DNA of 34,862 bases, from the NCBI GenBank assembly GCA_004557905.1, contig SFFH01000024.1, positions 1 to 34,862 on the forward strand. Direction: 5' to 3'. Position numbers and translations under genes: made by a program. Under the pieces are notes generated by a model, which saw only the letters and a list, made by a program, of their open reading frames with translations, did no database searches and had not been told where the DNA came from. This stretch comes from Clostridiales bacterium. GTDB lineage: Bacteria > Bacillota > Clostridia > Christensenellales > Aristaeellaceae. Below are positions 7,326 through 15,768 of this stretch, piece by piece; positions within the stretch are counted from its first letter, which is position 1; every line of letters begins with the position of its first letter.

Positions 7326-7775
7326 ATGAACCACGCAGAAAAAGCCCGCGATCTCTTTCTCTCCGGCTGCTCCTGCTCCCAGGCGGTCTTCGGCGCGTTT
7401 GCCGAGGAGCTGGGGCTTGAGCAGGAGACGGCGCTTCGCCTCGCCTCCTCCTTCGGCGGCGGCATGGGCGGCATGCGCGAAACCTGCGGCGCGGTGACGG
7501 GCATGCTGATGGTCGCCGGCCTCAAATGGGGCTACAGCGAGACCGGCAATCTGGACAAAAAGACCGCGCACTACGCTCGCGTGCGCAGCCTGATCGAGCA
7601 GTTCAAAGCCGAGCATACCACTATCGTCTGCCGGGACCTGCTCTCGCACCTGGGCGAGCTGAAGCAGGACCCCTCCGCGCGCACGCCGGAGTATTACAAG
7701 ACCCGTCCCTGCGCCCGCTATGTCGAAACGGCGGCAAGGCTGCTGGATGAGTTGGACGCAAAGACAAGCGAATAA
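7326..7775 (+). CDS. C_GCAxxG_C_C family protein
   Basis: A 149-residue cysteine-containing protein of the family named for its C...GCAxxG...C...C pattern (also called the split-Soret-like or redox-associated family). Here CSCSQAVFGAF is near residue 15, GGGMGGMRETCGAVTGM near 43-60, VCRDLL near 100 and a late cysteine in RPCARYVETAA. Function is not established. Members are often predicted redox or metal-binding proteins. The start at 7326 follows ATAGGAGGTCACTTTC. It is a single-gene unit with its own promoter and terminator, divergent from the surface-protein unit. Confidence 0.9.
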   Translation: MNHAEKARDLFLSGCSCSQAVFGAFAEELGLEQETALRLASSFGGGMGGMRETCGAVTGMLMVAGLKWGYSETGNLDKKTAHYARVRSLIEQFKAEHTTIVCRDLLSHLGELKQDPSARTPEYYKTRPCARYVETAARLLDELDAKTSE

Positions 7776-7783
7776 ACGCAAAT

Positions 7784-7807
7784 CCCCGCAGGCAAAAGCC
7801 TGCGGGG
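7784..7807. terminator. bidirectional rho-independent terminator
   Basis: A perfect 10-bp stem CCCCGCAGGC/GCCTGCGGGG with loop AAAA, followed by TTCATTT on plus and preceded by a short A-containing run for minus. It lies between two convergent genes. Confidence 0.88.
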
Positions 7808-7812
7808 TTCAT

Positions 7813-8655
7813 TTATGCCTCCAGATACGCCTTGAGTGCCGTCATGCTTTCCTCAGCATCCCTCAGACCGATGCCGTGCACGCGTGCAAGCTCTGCGGGA
7901 TTCTTTTCCAGCCGGCGGATGTTCAGCGGTTCTTTGGGCCGGATGACAAATATCTTCCCTTCCTCCTCCAACTGCCGGACCTCCTCCGCCTGCGCGTTGT
8001 AGCGCTCGTGGCGATGAAGAAGCGTGCTGCACAGGTTGGGATACTTCCTGTAAAACGCCCGGATCAGCGCCTTGTTCATCGGGGCCTTGCGGTAGGAGGC
8101 CGGCTGCGTCAGCACGACGATCACCCGGTCAAAGCCCATGGTAAGCGCGTGGCGCACGGGAATGCTGTCGGCAACGCCGCCGTCCAGGTACTTCTTTCCC
8201 CCGATTTCAACCATCCGCGAGCAGAACGGCATGGACGCACTCGCACGCATCATCTCGATGTCCTCGAGCAGATGGTGCATCTGCATGTACTCCGCCTCGC
8301 CCGTCTCCACGTTGGTGACGACCACCCAGTATTCGCCGCCATGCGCTTCAAACGCCGCCTCGTCAAAGACGTCATACTGGGTAGGAATCGTGTGATACGC
8401 AAACTCCCGGTTGACGATGTCGCCCGTGGTGATCAGCGAGCGCAGGCTCACGTTGCGTGGATCGCCCATGAAGCGCTGGTTGTAGCGCAGGGCCCGGCCG
8501 CGCTGCCCCGAAAAGAGGTTGCAGCCAAAGCACGCGCCGGCAGACACGCCGAGAATGCCGTCCACCTGCACGCCGTGGTCAAGAAAGCTGTCCAGCACGC
8601 CCGCCGTGTACATGCCGCGCATCGCGCCGCCCTCGAGCACAAGGCCCGTTCTCAT
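7813..8655 (-). CDS. patatin-like phospholipase family protein
   Basis: A 280-residue predicted lipid acyl hydrolase. It has the oxyanion motif EGGAMRGMYTAG near residue 8, the nucleophile motif GVSAG (about residue 39) and the catalytic Asp in DGGVADSIPV (about residue 165), giving the Ser-Asp dyad. The closest family is bacterial YjjU/RssA-type patatins. No signal peptide is seen, so it is probably cytoplasmic. I chose the ATG at 8655 (MRTGLVLEGG), because the frame further upstream crosses the SRP RNA and its terminator. The ribosome site is weak (GGGGTG). No partner gene is evident. Confidence 0.92.
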   Translation of the reverse strand: MRTGLVLEGGAMRGMYTAGVLDSFLDHGVQVDGILGVSAGACFGCNLFSGQRGRALRYNQRFMGDPRNVSLRSLITTGDIVNREFAYHTIPTQYDVFDEAAFEAHGGEYWVVVTNVETGEAEYMQMHHLLEDIEMMRASASMPFCSRMVEIGGKKYLDGGVADSIPVRHALTMGFDRVIVVLTQPASYRKAPMNKALIRAFYRKYPNLCSTLLHRHERYNAQAEEVRQLEEEGKIFVIRPKEPLNIRRLEKNPAELARVHGIGLRDAEESMTALKAYLEA

Positions 8656-8689
8656 GCCGATCACCCCGTAAAAATCCTCTGTCCGTATG

Positions 8690-8717
8690 GAAAAAGCGCC
8701 GGGCCAGGCCCGACGCT
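8690..8717 (-). terminator. terminator after the SRP RNA
   Basis: On the minus strand AGCGTCGGG pairs with CCCGGCGCT (one G-U pair) around a CCTGG loop, followed by TTTTTCC. It lies about 25-30 bases after the likely 3' end of the SRP RNA. Confidence 0.85.
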
Positions 8718-8742
8718 CCAAATGCTCAAATCGTAGAATGCT

Positions 8743-8845
8743 CGGGGCAGAAATTCCCACGGCACACACGATACAATGCTTATTGCTGCTGCCTTCCGGC
8801 CCTGACAAGGTTCACACCCTCGCATTGCATGAGTGCAACCCCCAA
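8743..8845 (-). ncRNA. ffs: signal recognition particle RNA (small, 4.5S type)
   Basis: The minus strand carries the conserved apical domain GTCAGGGCCGGAAGGCAGCA (symmetric loop plus GGAA-type tetraloop region) that binds Ffh. Flanking helices GCAATGC/GCATTG and GGGG/CCCC close it. Ends are approximate and taken from the outer GGGG/CCCC pairing. It lies almost directly after the mfd stop codon (8852) and before its own terminator. No Alu domain is visible, fitting the short bacterial form. Confidence 0.9.
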
Positions 8846-8851
8846 ATCCTG

Positions 8852-11800
8852 TCAAACGCGATTCATCCGGTCGATCAGCCGCTCCATGACCTTGGCGCAC
8901 AGGTGCAGCATGTCCTCCCGGTTGACCGTGCGATCGCGCAGGGACAGCGTGACCGGCGCGGACGCGTTGAGCGTGAGGCGTTTGTCAAAGCCCTGCATCG
9001 CCTTGAACAGCTTCTCGCCGTCCACCTGCGCATCCGCGCTGAAGCGCATGTCCATGCAGCCGTCCGCCTGCATGACGCGGTCAATGCCCAGGCTCATGCA
9101 CAGCGCCTTGAGGTAGGCCACCGCGACGAGGTTCGCCACGCACTGCGGCTCGTCGCCGAAGCGGTCGATGAGCTCGTCCTCGATGTCGTCGCGCTGCTCC
9201 GCCGTGCGGATGGACGCGATGCGCTTGTAGACCTCCAGCCGCTGCCGGTCCCCGGTGACATACTCCGCCGGGAGGTACGCGTTGACGTGCACGTCCATGC
9301 GCGTCTCGATGTCCCTGTTTTTGACCGGCTCCTGGCCCTGCGCCTCCAGCACGGCCTCCTCCAGCAGCTTGCAGTACAGGTCGTAGCCGATGTTCGCCAG
9401 ATGGCCGCTCTGCTGCGGGCCGAGCAGGTTGCCCGCGCCGCGCAGCTCCAGATCGCGCATGGCGATGCGGAAGCCCGAGCCGAACTCCGTGAACTCGCGG
9501 ATGGCGTCCAGGCGCTTCTGCGCCGTCTCGGAGAGCACCTTGCCCGGACGAACGGTGAAGTAGGCGTAGGCCAGGCGGTTGCTGCGGCCCACGCGGCCGC
9601 GCGTCTGATAGAGCTGGGAGAGGCCGAAGTGGTCCGCGTCGTAGATGATCAGCGTGTTCGCCAGCGGAATGTCCAGGCCGGACTCGATGATCGTCGTGCA
9701 CAGCAGCACGTCGTACTTCTGCTGGCTGAAGTCGAGCATCACGTCCTCGAGCACGTTCTCCTTCATCTGGCCGTGCGCGATGGCGATGCGCGCCTCCGGC
9801 ACCAGCCGCTGCAGCTGGCGGTAGCACTGGTCGATTGATCCGACACGGTTGTACAGGAAGAAGACCTGGCCGCCGCGGCCGATCTCGCGCAGGATCGCGT
9901 CGCGGATGACGCTGTCCTGATACTCCATGACATAGGTCTGCACGGGATAGCGCGCCTGCGGCGGGGTCTCCAGCAGGCTCATGTCGCGGATGCCGACCAT
10001 GGACATGTGCAGCGTGCGCGGAATCGGCGTGGCCGACATCGTCAGCACGTCGACCGTCTTCTTCATGTTCTTGATGGTCTCCTTGTGGCCCACGCCGAAG
10101 CGCTGCTCCTCGTCGACGATGAGCAGGCCCAGATCCTTGAACTTCACGTCCTTGCCCAGCAGCTTGTGCGTGCCCACCACGATGTCGATCTCGCCGTCCT
10201 TCAGCCGGCGCAGCGTCTCCTTCTGCTCCTTGGGCGTGGAGAAGCGGCTGAGCACGTCGGCCACGACCGGGAAGCCCTCGAAGCGGCGCAGCAGCGTGTT
10301 GTAATGCTGCTGCGCGAGGATGGTCGTCGGCGCGAGGATGGCGACCTGCTTGCCGTCCATCACGGCCTTGAACGCGGCGCGCAGCGCGACCTCGGTCTTG
10401 CCGTAGCCCACGTCGCCGCACAGCAGGCGGTCCATCGGCTCCTCGCGCTCCATGTCGCGCTTGATCTCCTCGGTTGCCTGCAGCTGATCCGGCGTCTCCT
10501 CGTAGGGGAAGTTCTCCTCAAACTCCTGCTGCCAGAGCGTGTCCTTGCCGAACGCGTGGCCCTTGTTCTTCTGGCGCTCGGCGTAGAGCTGCACCAGGTC
10601 AAACGCCAGCTCCTTGAGGCTCTCACGGACCTTGCTCTTCTGCTTGTCCCAGTCCTTTCCGCCCAAACGCGAGAGCTTGGGCGCCGCGCCCTCGCCGCCG
10701 CCGATGTACTTCTGGATACGGTCCAGGTGATCCGCCGGGACGTACAGCTTGTCGCTGCCCAGGTACTGCACCACCAGGTAATCGCGGCTCGCGCCCTCGC
10801 TGGTCAGCCGCTTGGTACCCTGATAGATGCCGATGCCGTGCGTCTCGTGCACGACATAGTCCCCAACGTTGAGGTCCGTGAAGGACGCGATTTTACTGGC
10901 CTTCTTCTCCTTCGTCTTCTGTACCTTGCCCTTTGCTCCGTACACGTCGCCCTCAACGAGCACAGCCAGCCGGATCTCCGGATACTGGAAACCGCCGGAG
11001 AGCATCAGCGGATAGATGATGCACTCGCCGGGGAGCGGGGCCTTCGCGCCCAGCTCGTCAAACCGGGCGTCGATGCCCTCGTCCTCAAAGGACTGGCGCA
11101 TGCGCTCGCCGCGCGCGCTGCCGCCGGAGAGGATGACGACGCGCCAGCCGCCCGCCAGCCAGCGGCTCACGTCGTCGCACATGTCCTTCGTGCGGCCGCC
11201 GTAGCTGCCCGCGCCCATGCCGCCCATCTGCGCAAGCAGCGTGGGCCGCAGCTCCGCGAGCGGGCGCAGGATCGTCGTCATGGCGAGCATCGTGTGCTGG
11301 CGCAGGCTTGACAGCGCCTCCTCGCGCGGGAGCATCAGGCCCTCCTGCTCGGGCACGGCCTCGCCGCGCTCCAGCGCGCTGGCAAGCGCCTGGTCAAACT
11401 CGCCGCGGCGGCTGTCCATGCGCGCAAACAGCGCCTCCGGCTCGTCGAGCACGACGATGGGGCGCGTCATGTAGTCGCAGAGGGTCTCCGTATGGTCGTA
11501 CAGCAGGTGAATGACCTTCTCCAGCAGGCGGTTGCTCACGCCGCACTCGAGCTGCTCCAGCGCATGGGTCAGATTTTCCTGGAAACGCTCCATCGTGCGG
11601 CTCTCGCGCGTGAACGCCGCGGGCACAGCGACCTCGCCGTCCTCCAGCGGCAGATCCGCCAGCGTCGGCTCCTTCTCCGCGTCCCGGGCCGCATTCATCG
11701 CGCGCGTCTGGCGCTTCATCGCCGCACGCAGCAGATCGCACAGCGCCTGCATATCCTCCTCCGGCACGGGCGCCTCGCTCGCAGGGGGAATCGCCACCTC

Positions 11801-12460
11801 AGTCAGGTTCTGCTGGGAGCGCTGGTTCATCACGTCGAACTGGCGGATGGAGTCGATCTCCTCGTCAAAGAACTCCACGCGCACGGCGCTCAGGCTGTCC
11901 GCCGGGTAGATGTCCACGATGCCGCCGCGCACGGAGAACTGTCCCCTGCCCTCGACCATGTATTCGCGCGTATAGCCGCCGGCGAGCAGCCGCTCGATGA
12001 GCTCGTCCGTGGGCAGCACCTGGCCGACCTCCAGACGGATGGTGTGGCGGCTGAACACGCTGCGCGGCATCACGCGGTGCAGCAGCGCGTCCGCCGGGCA
12101 GACCACCGCGCGCGTCTGGCCGGTGATCAGCCTGTGCAGCGTTTCGATGCGGCGGCACGCCACCTCGCGGCTGGCCGCCACCTCCTGATAGAACGTGATT
12201 TCCCGCGCCGGGAACAGGCTCACGCCGCCGCCCAGCAGCGCGGACACGTCCTCCATCGCCGCCGCAGCCGCGCGCTCGCTCTCGCACAGCACGAGCAGCG
12301 GCCTGCCAGTCGCCTCCGCCAGCGCGCAGGCCAGGTGCATCTTCTGCGCGCCCGCCAGGCCGGACGCGGCGATCACCGCGCCGGGCTTCTTCGCCTCCTG
12401 GAGCATCTCCTGAAAACGGGGATGCTCCGCCATCAGATCAAACAGAAAATGGGTCTGCAT
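8852..12460 (-). CDS. mfd: transcription-repair coupling factor Mfd
   Basis: A 1202-residue ATP-dependent translocase that removes stalled RNA polymerase at DNA lesions and recruits UvrA. The order is a UvrB-like N-terminal region (about 1-330), a CarD-like RNA polymerase interaction domain near 530-600 (LNVGDYVVHETHGIGIYQG), a helicase core with Walker A GDVGYGKT near 683, DEEQ near 783 and a motif VI region TRGRVGRSNRLAYAY near 955, then the C-terminal TRCF domain. Length is slightly above Bacillus Mfd. The ATG at 12460 follows AAAGGG. It lies 3 bp after pth, the usual pth-mfd pairing. Confidence 0.98.
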   Translation of the reverse strand: MQTHFLFDLMAEHPRFQEMLQEAKKPGAVIAASGLAGAQKMHLACALAEATGRPLLVLCESERAAAAAMEDVSALLGGGVSLFPAREITFYQEVAASREVACRRIETLHRLITGQTRAVVCPADALLHRVMPRSVFSRHTIRLEVGQVLPTDELIERLLAGGYTREYMVEGRGQFSVRGGIVDIYPADSLSAVRVEFFDEEIDSIRQFDVMNQRSQQNLTEVAIPPASEAPVPEEDMQALCDLLRAAMKRQTRAMNAARDAEKEPTLADLPLEDGEVAVPAAFTRESRTMERFQENLTHALEQLECGVSNRLLEKVIHLLYDHTETLCDYMTRPIVVLDEPEALFARMDSRRGEFDQALASALERGEAVPEQEGLMLPREEALSSLRQHTMLAMTTILRPLAELRPTLLAQMGGMGAGSYGGRTKDMCDDVSRWLAGGWRVVILSGGSARGERMRQSFEDEGIDARFDELGAKAPLPGECIIYPLMLSGGFQYPEIRLAVLVEGDVYGAKGKVQKTKEKKASKIASFTDLNVGDYVVHETHGIGIYQGTKRLTSEGASRDYLVVQYLGSDKLYVPADHLDRIQKYIGGGEGAAPKLSRLGGKDWDKQKSKVRESLKELAFDLVQLYAERQKNKGHAFGKDTLWQQEFEENFPYEETPDQLQATEEIKRDMEREEPMDRLLCGDVGYGKTEVALRAAFKAVMDGKQVAILAPTTILAQQHYNTLLRRFEGFPVVADVLSRFSTPKEQKETLRRLKDGEIDIVVGTHKLLGKDVKFKDLGLLIVDEEQRFGVGHKETIKNMKKTVDVLTMSATPIPRTLHMSMVGIRDMSLLETPPQARYPVQTYVMEYQDSVIRDAILREIGRGGQVFFLYNRVGSIDQCYRQLQRLVPEARIAIAHGQMKENVLEDVMLDFSQQKYDVLLCTTIIESGLDIPLANTLIIYDADHFGLSQLYQTRGRVGRSNRLAYAYFTVRPGKVLSETAQKRLDAIREFTEFGSGFRIAMRDLELRGAGNLLGPQQSGHLANIGYDLYCKLLEEAVLEAQGQEPVKNRDIETRMDVHVNAYLPAEYVTGDRQRLEVYKRIASIRTAEQRDDIEDELIDRFGDEPQCVANLVAVAYLKALCMSLGIDRVMQADGCMDMRFSADAQVDGEKLFKAMQGFDKRLTLNASAPVTLSLRDRTVNREDMLHLCAKVMERLIDRMNRV

Positions 12461-12463
12461 GCT

Positions 12464-13039
12464 TTACCCTTTCTTCGGCGCATTCGCCGTGCGCATCGCG
12501 CTCTCCCAGCCGTTTTTCACCCAGTCAATCACCGTATCGGCGGCCAGCAGGAACGCTTCAAACTGCGTCTTTCGGTCCTCCTCCGTCTGGTAATGCGAGA
12601 GCACCCAGTCGGCCAGCTCCCAGCCCTCCGGCTTCTTGCCCACGCCCACGCGCAGGCGCGGGAAGTCCTGCCTGCCCAGCAGGCCGATGACCGAGCGCAT
12701 GCCGTTGTGCGTGCCGGCGCTTCCGCTTGCGCGCAGCCGCAGCTTGCCCAGCGGCAGGTCGATGTCGTCGTAGATCACCATGACGTTCTCCATGGGCGCT
12801 TTGTACCAAGAAATCAGCTCCGTGACGCACTGGCCGGAGAGATTCATGTACGTCTGCGGCTTGACCAGGATCACCTTTTCCCCGCCGACAAAGCCCTCGC
12901 CGATCAGGCCGTGCATGTCGATTTTGGTCAGCGCAATCCCCAGCTTCTCGCTGAGCACGTCGATCACGTCAAAGCCGACGTTGTGCCTCGTTCTGTGATA
13001 TTCCTTGCCCGGATTGCCCAGGCCGATGATGATGTGCAT
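12464..13039 (-). CDS. pth: peptidyl-tRNA hydrolase
   Basis: A 191-residue enzyme that frees tRNA from peptidyl-tRNA dropped by ribosomes. Motifs are GLGNPG (Asn near 9), the catalytic His in RHNVGFD (near 19), KPQTYMNLSG, DDIDLPLGKLRLR with the key Asp, and GSAGTHNGMRS. Length is normal. The ATG at 13039 has AAAGGAG upstream. It is paired with mfd (3-bp gap). Upstream, 94 bp separate it from purR. Confidence 0.97.
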   Translation of the reverse strand: MHIIIGLGNPGKEYHRTRHNVGFDVIDVLSEKLGIALTKIDMHGLIGEGFVGGEKVILVKPQTYMNLSGQCVTELISWYKAPMENVMVIYDDIDLPLGKLRLRASGSAGTHNGMRSVIGLLGRQDFPRLRVGVGKKPEGWELADWVLSHYQTEEDRKTQFEAFLLAADTVIDWVKNGWESAMRTANAPKKG

Positions 13040-13083
13040 GTCCGTTCTCCTTTAACCTCGCAAAACCGCTGTAAACGCCAGAG

Positions 13084-13110
13084 GCGGGAACGCCGCCGGG
13101 GCGCTCCCGC
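13084..13110 (-). terminator. hairpin between purR and pth, possible weak terminator
   Basis: On the minus strand an 11-bp stem GCGGGAGCGCC/GGCGTTCCCGC (one G-U pair) lies just after the purR stop. It lacks a good U-run, so it may be a processing or attenuating hairpin rather than a full terminator. Confidence 0.4.
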
Positions 13111-13133
13111 TCAAATGCAGTTGAATATTCGTC

Positions 13134-13979
13134 TTACGCGTTCTTCGCCTTCTCGGCGGCCTGCGCAAGCCAGCTGGCCGGACGAATGACCGCCGTACCG
13201 GTGGCCTCGTCCGTGCCCTCAATGACCAGCAGGGACTTCACGCCGTCGATGCGCTTCTTCGTCGGCTCGCTCGTCGCGGCGAGCACGCACACGCCCACGA
13301 CCGTGACCGAGAACTCGCGCATCATGTCCACCATGCCGCGCGCCGTGTTGCCCGCGCGCATGAAGTCGTCCACGATCAGCGCGCGCTGCCCCTCCTTCAC
13401 CGCGCGGCGGGAAAGGCTCATCGTCTCCACGCGCCCGCCGGAGCCGGACAGATAATTGATATTCACCGCCGGGCCCTCGTAGACCTTGGAGTCCCTGCGC
13501 ACGATGACCATCGGCACGCCCAGCGCGCGTGCGGTCATCATCGCGATTGGGATGCCCTTGGTCTCCATCGTCAGCACGACGTCCGGCTCGGTGCGGTAGA
13601 AGTGGGACGCGATGATCGTGCCCATGCGGCTGACGATCTCCGGCTGCGCAAGGATATCGGCCATGTACACGAAGCCGCCGGGCAGCACGCGGCCCGGGGC
13701 GGCCAGCGTCTTGGCCAGATCCTTCACCGCGGCGTAGGCGTCCTCGGGCGAGAGGATCGGGCGGTAGCGCACGCCGCCGGCAGCGCCGGTGACGGTATCC
13801 AGCTGACCCAGATGGAACTGCGCGAACACCCCGCGCAGGATGTCGATGTCCTCGCTGAGCGTCGACTTAGCTGCGCCGAACATCTCGCAGAATGTACCCA
13901 GGGTAAAGATTTTATTCGGGGATTCCACCAGAATCCTCGTCATGGCGGCAAGGCGCTCATTGCGGCGGATGCGGTCCAT
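13134..13979 (-). CDS. purR: PurR-type purine operon regulator
   Basis: A 281-residue regulator of the Bacillus PurR family (unrelated to E. coli PurR). The N-terminal winged helix is at about 1-75 (RRNERLAAMTRILVESPNK, SEDIDILR). The phosphoribosyltransferase-fold domain has the PRPP motif ALIVDDFMRAGNTARG near residue 200. In Bacillus, PRPP releases the repressor from DNA. I chose the ATG at 13979 (MDRIRRNER), which has GGAGGA upstream. An inverted ACCGAA/TTCGGT site lies in its own leader, suggesting autoregulation. The gene is divergent from murC and precedes pth-mfd. The spoVG, glmU and prs genes often found in this neighbourhood are absent. Confidence 0.95.
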   Translation of the reverse strand: MDRIRRNERLAAMTRILVESPNKIFTLGTFCEMFGAAKSTLSEDIDILRGVFAQFHLGQLDTVTGAAGGVRYRPILSPEDAYAAVKDLAKTLAAPGRVLPGGFVYMADILAQPEIVSRMGTIIASHFYRTEPDVVLTMETKGIPIAMMTARALGVPMVIVRRDSKVYEGPAVNINYLSGSGGRVETMSLSRRAVKEGQRALIVDDFMRAGNTARGMVDMMREFSVTVVGVCVLAATSEPTKKRIDGVKSLLVIEGTDEATGTAVIRPASWLAQAAEKAKNA

Positions 13980-14005
13980 GTTCAGTCCTCCAATCATTCC
14001 AATAA

Positions 14006-14021
14006 AACCGAATGTTCGGTT
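14006..14021. promoter_or_regulatory. PurR-box-like palindrome
   Basis: AACCGAA TG TTCGGTT, an inverted repeat of the CCGAAC-type PurR half site. It lies between the purR -10 and its start codon, 11 bp from the -10. Half-site identity is close to the known Bacillus PurBox core, but the spacing is much tighter than the Bacillus tandem arrangement. Confidence 0.7.
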
Positions 14022-14031
14022 ATTACGCTCT

Positions 14032-14060
14032 ATTATAATTCACAGTTTCCAAAACGTCCA
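14032..14060 (-). promoter_or_regulatory. promoter of purR
   Basis: TATAAT (14032-14037 on the complement) with a moderate -35 TGGACG (14055-14060) at 17 bp. Confidence 0.65.
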
Positions 14061-14090
14061 GTCCTGAATTTGCTTTTTTTCGTTTTTCGG

Positions 14091-14120
14091 TTGATTGCGC
14101 TTCCCGCTTTAGCGTATAAT
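14091..14120 (+). promoter_or_regulatory. promoter of murC
   Basis: TTGATT (14091-14096), an 18-bp spacer, TATAAT (14115-14120). It gives a leader of about 45 bases before the murC start. Confidence 0.8.
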
Positions 14121-14172
14121 AATGAAACCAAGGATTACGGCGCGGCATATGCTGCGCACGAAGGAGGCAATT

Positions 14173-15561
14173 ATGCCGCATATCAGGAATTACAAAGGCA
14201 AGCGCGCGCACATGATCGGCATCGGCGGCAGCTCCATGAGCGGCCTGGCCGGCATGCTGCAAAAGGCCGGCGTGACCGTCACCGGCTCCGATTCCGCCGC
14301 TTCCTATACGACAAAGATGCTCGAGGACCAGGGCATCACCGTGCACATCGGTCACAGCGCTGAGAACGTTCACGGTGCGGACCTGGTCATCTACTCCGCT
14401 GCCATCAGTGCGGAGAATCCCGAGCGCGCCGAGGCTGCGCGTCTGGGCATCCCGCAGATGGAGCGCGCCACGCTGCTGGGCCAGCTGATGGAGGGCTACG
14501 CGCACGCCATCAACGTCTGCGGCACGCACGGCAAGACGACCACCACCTCGATGATCGCGGAGGCGCTTTTGGACGCCGGGCTCGACCCCACCGTGCACAT
14601 CGGCGGCCAGCTCGATTACATCGGCGGCAGCACGCGCGTGGGCAGCCACGAGACGTTCGTCGTGGAGGCGTGCGAGTTCAACGCGAGCTTCCTGCAGTTC
14701 CACCCCACCGTCGTGGTCGTCACCAACATCGAGGAGGATCACCTCGATTTCTACAAGGACCTAGATGACATCTGCCACGCGTTTGACCGCTTCTTCGCGC
14801 TCCTGCCGGAAAATGGCGTGTGCGTGGGCAACGGCGACGATCCGCGCGTTCTGGCCGCGCTTGCGCGCGTGAAGGTGAAGACCGTCACCTACGGCATGGG
14901 CGAGGCCAACCAGTGGCGGCCGGCGAACCTCGTTTACAGCGAGACCGGGTGCGCAGGCTTCGATTTCGCGTTCGAGGGCAAGCGCGTGGCCCATGTGCAG
15001 CTGCAGGTGCCTGGTGAATTCAACGTGATGCACGCCCTGGCGACGATGGCTGCCTGCGTCGAGGTCGGCGCGCAGCCCGCGGTCGTGGCCGATTCGCTGT
15101 CCCATTTTGCCGCGCCGCACCGCCGCTTCGAGTACACCGGCACCGTCTGCGGCGTTCGGCTCTACACCGACTACGGCCACAACCCCGCCGAGATGCGCAG
15201 CGCGCTGGAAAACGCGACCCGTCAGCCGCATGGTCGCCTGTTCGCCGTCATGCAGCCGCACACCTATTCCCGCGTGAAGACGCTGTTTAAGGACTACGTC
15301 CACTGCTGCGATCTGGCGGACGAGATCCTGATCACCGACATCTTCGCCGCGCGCGAGAAGGACCCAGGCGACATCCACGCCACGATGCTGGTGGACGCCA
15401 TCGCCGCCACCGGGCAGAATGTCCACTACACGCCGACGTTTGACGACGCAGAGGCGTATCTGCGCGCCCACTGGCAGCCGGGCGATCTGGTCATCACCAT
15501 GAGCTGCGGCAACATTCACCTGCTCAACGCGCAGATTCAGCAGCACGGGGATCAAGCATAA
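14173..15561 (+). CDS. murC: UDP-N-acetylmuramate--L-alanine ligase
   Basis: A 462-residue ATP-dependent Mur ligase adding L-Ala to UDP-MurNAc in peptidoglycan synthesis. The N-terminal nucleotide-sugar domain has GIGGSSMSGLAGML. The central ATPase has the P-loop CGTHGKTTTTSM near residue 117 and EACEFNASFLQF, and the C-terminal ligase domain has TDYGHNPAEMR. Two family positions differ from the commonest sequences: EACEFNASF replaces EADESDGSF, and DYGHNP replaces DYAHHP. This matches a variant I associate with Clostridia. The ATG at 14173 follows GAAGGAGGCAATT. An in-frame ATG at 14122 lies on the promoter -10 and was rejected. Confidence 0.93.
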   Translation: MPHIRNYKGKRAHMIGIGGSSMSGLAGMLQKAGVTVTGSDSAASYTTKMLEDQGITVHIGHSAENVHGADLVIYSAAISAENPERAEAARLGIPQMERATLLGQLMEGYAHAINVCGTHGKTTTTSMIAEALLDAGLDPTVHIGGQLDYIGGSTRVGSHETFVVEACEFNASFLQFHPTVVVVTNIEEDHLDFYKDLDDICHAFDRFFALLPENGVCVGNGDDPRVLAALARVKVKTVTYGMGEANQWRPANLVYSETGCAGFDFAFEGKRVAHVQLQVPGEFNVMHALATMAACVEVGAQPAVVADSLSHFAAPHRRFEYTGTVCGVRLYTDYGHNPAEMRSALENATRQPHGRLFAVMQPHTYSRVKTLFKDYVHCCDLADEILITDIFAAREKDPGDIHATMLVDAIAATGQNVHYTPTFDDAEAYLRAHWQPGDLVITMSCGNIHLLNAQIQQHGDQA

Positions 15562-15563
15562 TC

Positions 15564-15647
15564 CGCTTTCAACCGCGCGAAGCGAAGAAGGGAGTCTGAG
15601 GGATGAAATCCCTCAGGTGGGTTTGGGCGGCAGCCCAACGTTCCCCA
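15564..15647 (-). repeat. dispersed palindromic intergenic repeat, copy C (inverted)
   Basis: Starts 3 bp after the murC stop. In reverse orientation to copies A, B and D it carries GAACGTTGGGC/GCCC, CTGAGGGATTTCATCCCTCAG and CTTCTTCGCTTCGCG. Relative to the adjacent gene's transcription it has the same polarity as copies A and B. Confidence 0.85.
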
Positions 15648-15668
15648 TCAGTGAAGCACGATAAGCAA

Positions 15669-15704
15669 GAATCGCAGCGGAGCCAAAGGCGACAATTGCG
15701 ATTC
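15669..15704. repeat. inverted repeat after repeat copy C
   Basis: GAATCGCA (15669-15676) and TGCGATTC (15697-15704) with a 20-base loop. It lies in the intergenic stretch after murC, and its role is unknown. Nothing else is recognised in 15648-15768. Confidence 0.5.
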
Positions 15705-15768
15705 CGTGAACGATGCTTTTTACAGGTCCGAATTATTCGCGAACAGTATAAACGCACTTGACAAGCAG

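Noticed and set aside
8656..8808. A 51-residue N-terminal extension of the patatin-like protein.
   Set aside because: The stretch is the SRP RNA 3' half and its terminator; the patatin fold starts at MRTGLVLEGG.
8687..9838. Long plus-strand frames opposite mfd and other genes (for example opposite the repeat protein at 23920-26391).
   Set aside because: They are antisense shadows caused by high third-position GC in the real genes, with arginine/histidine/alanine-rich sequences and no family motifs.
14122..14172. An upstream ATG for MurC at 14122.
   Set aside because: It lies directly after the promoter -10, leaving no leader or ribosome site; AAGGAGG precedes 14173.
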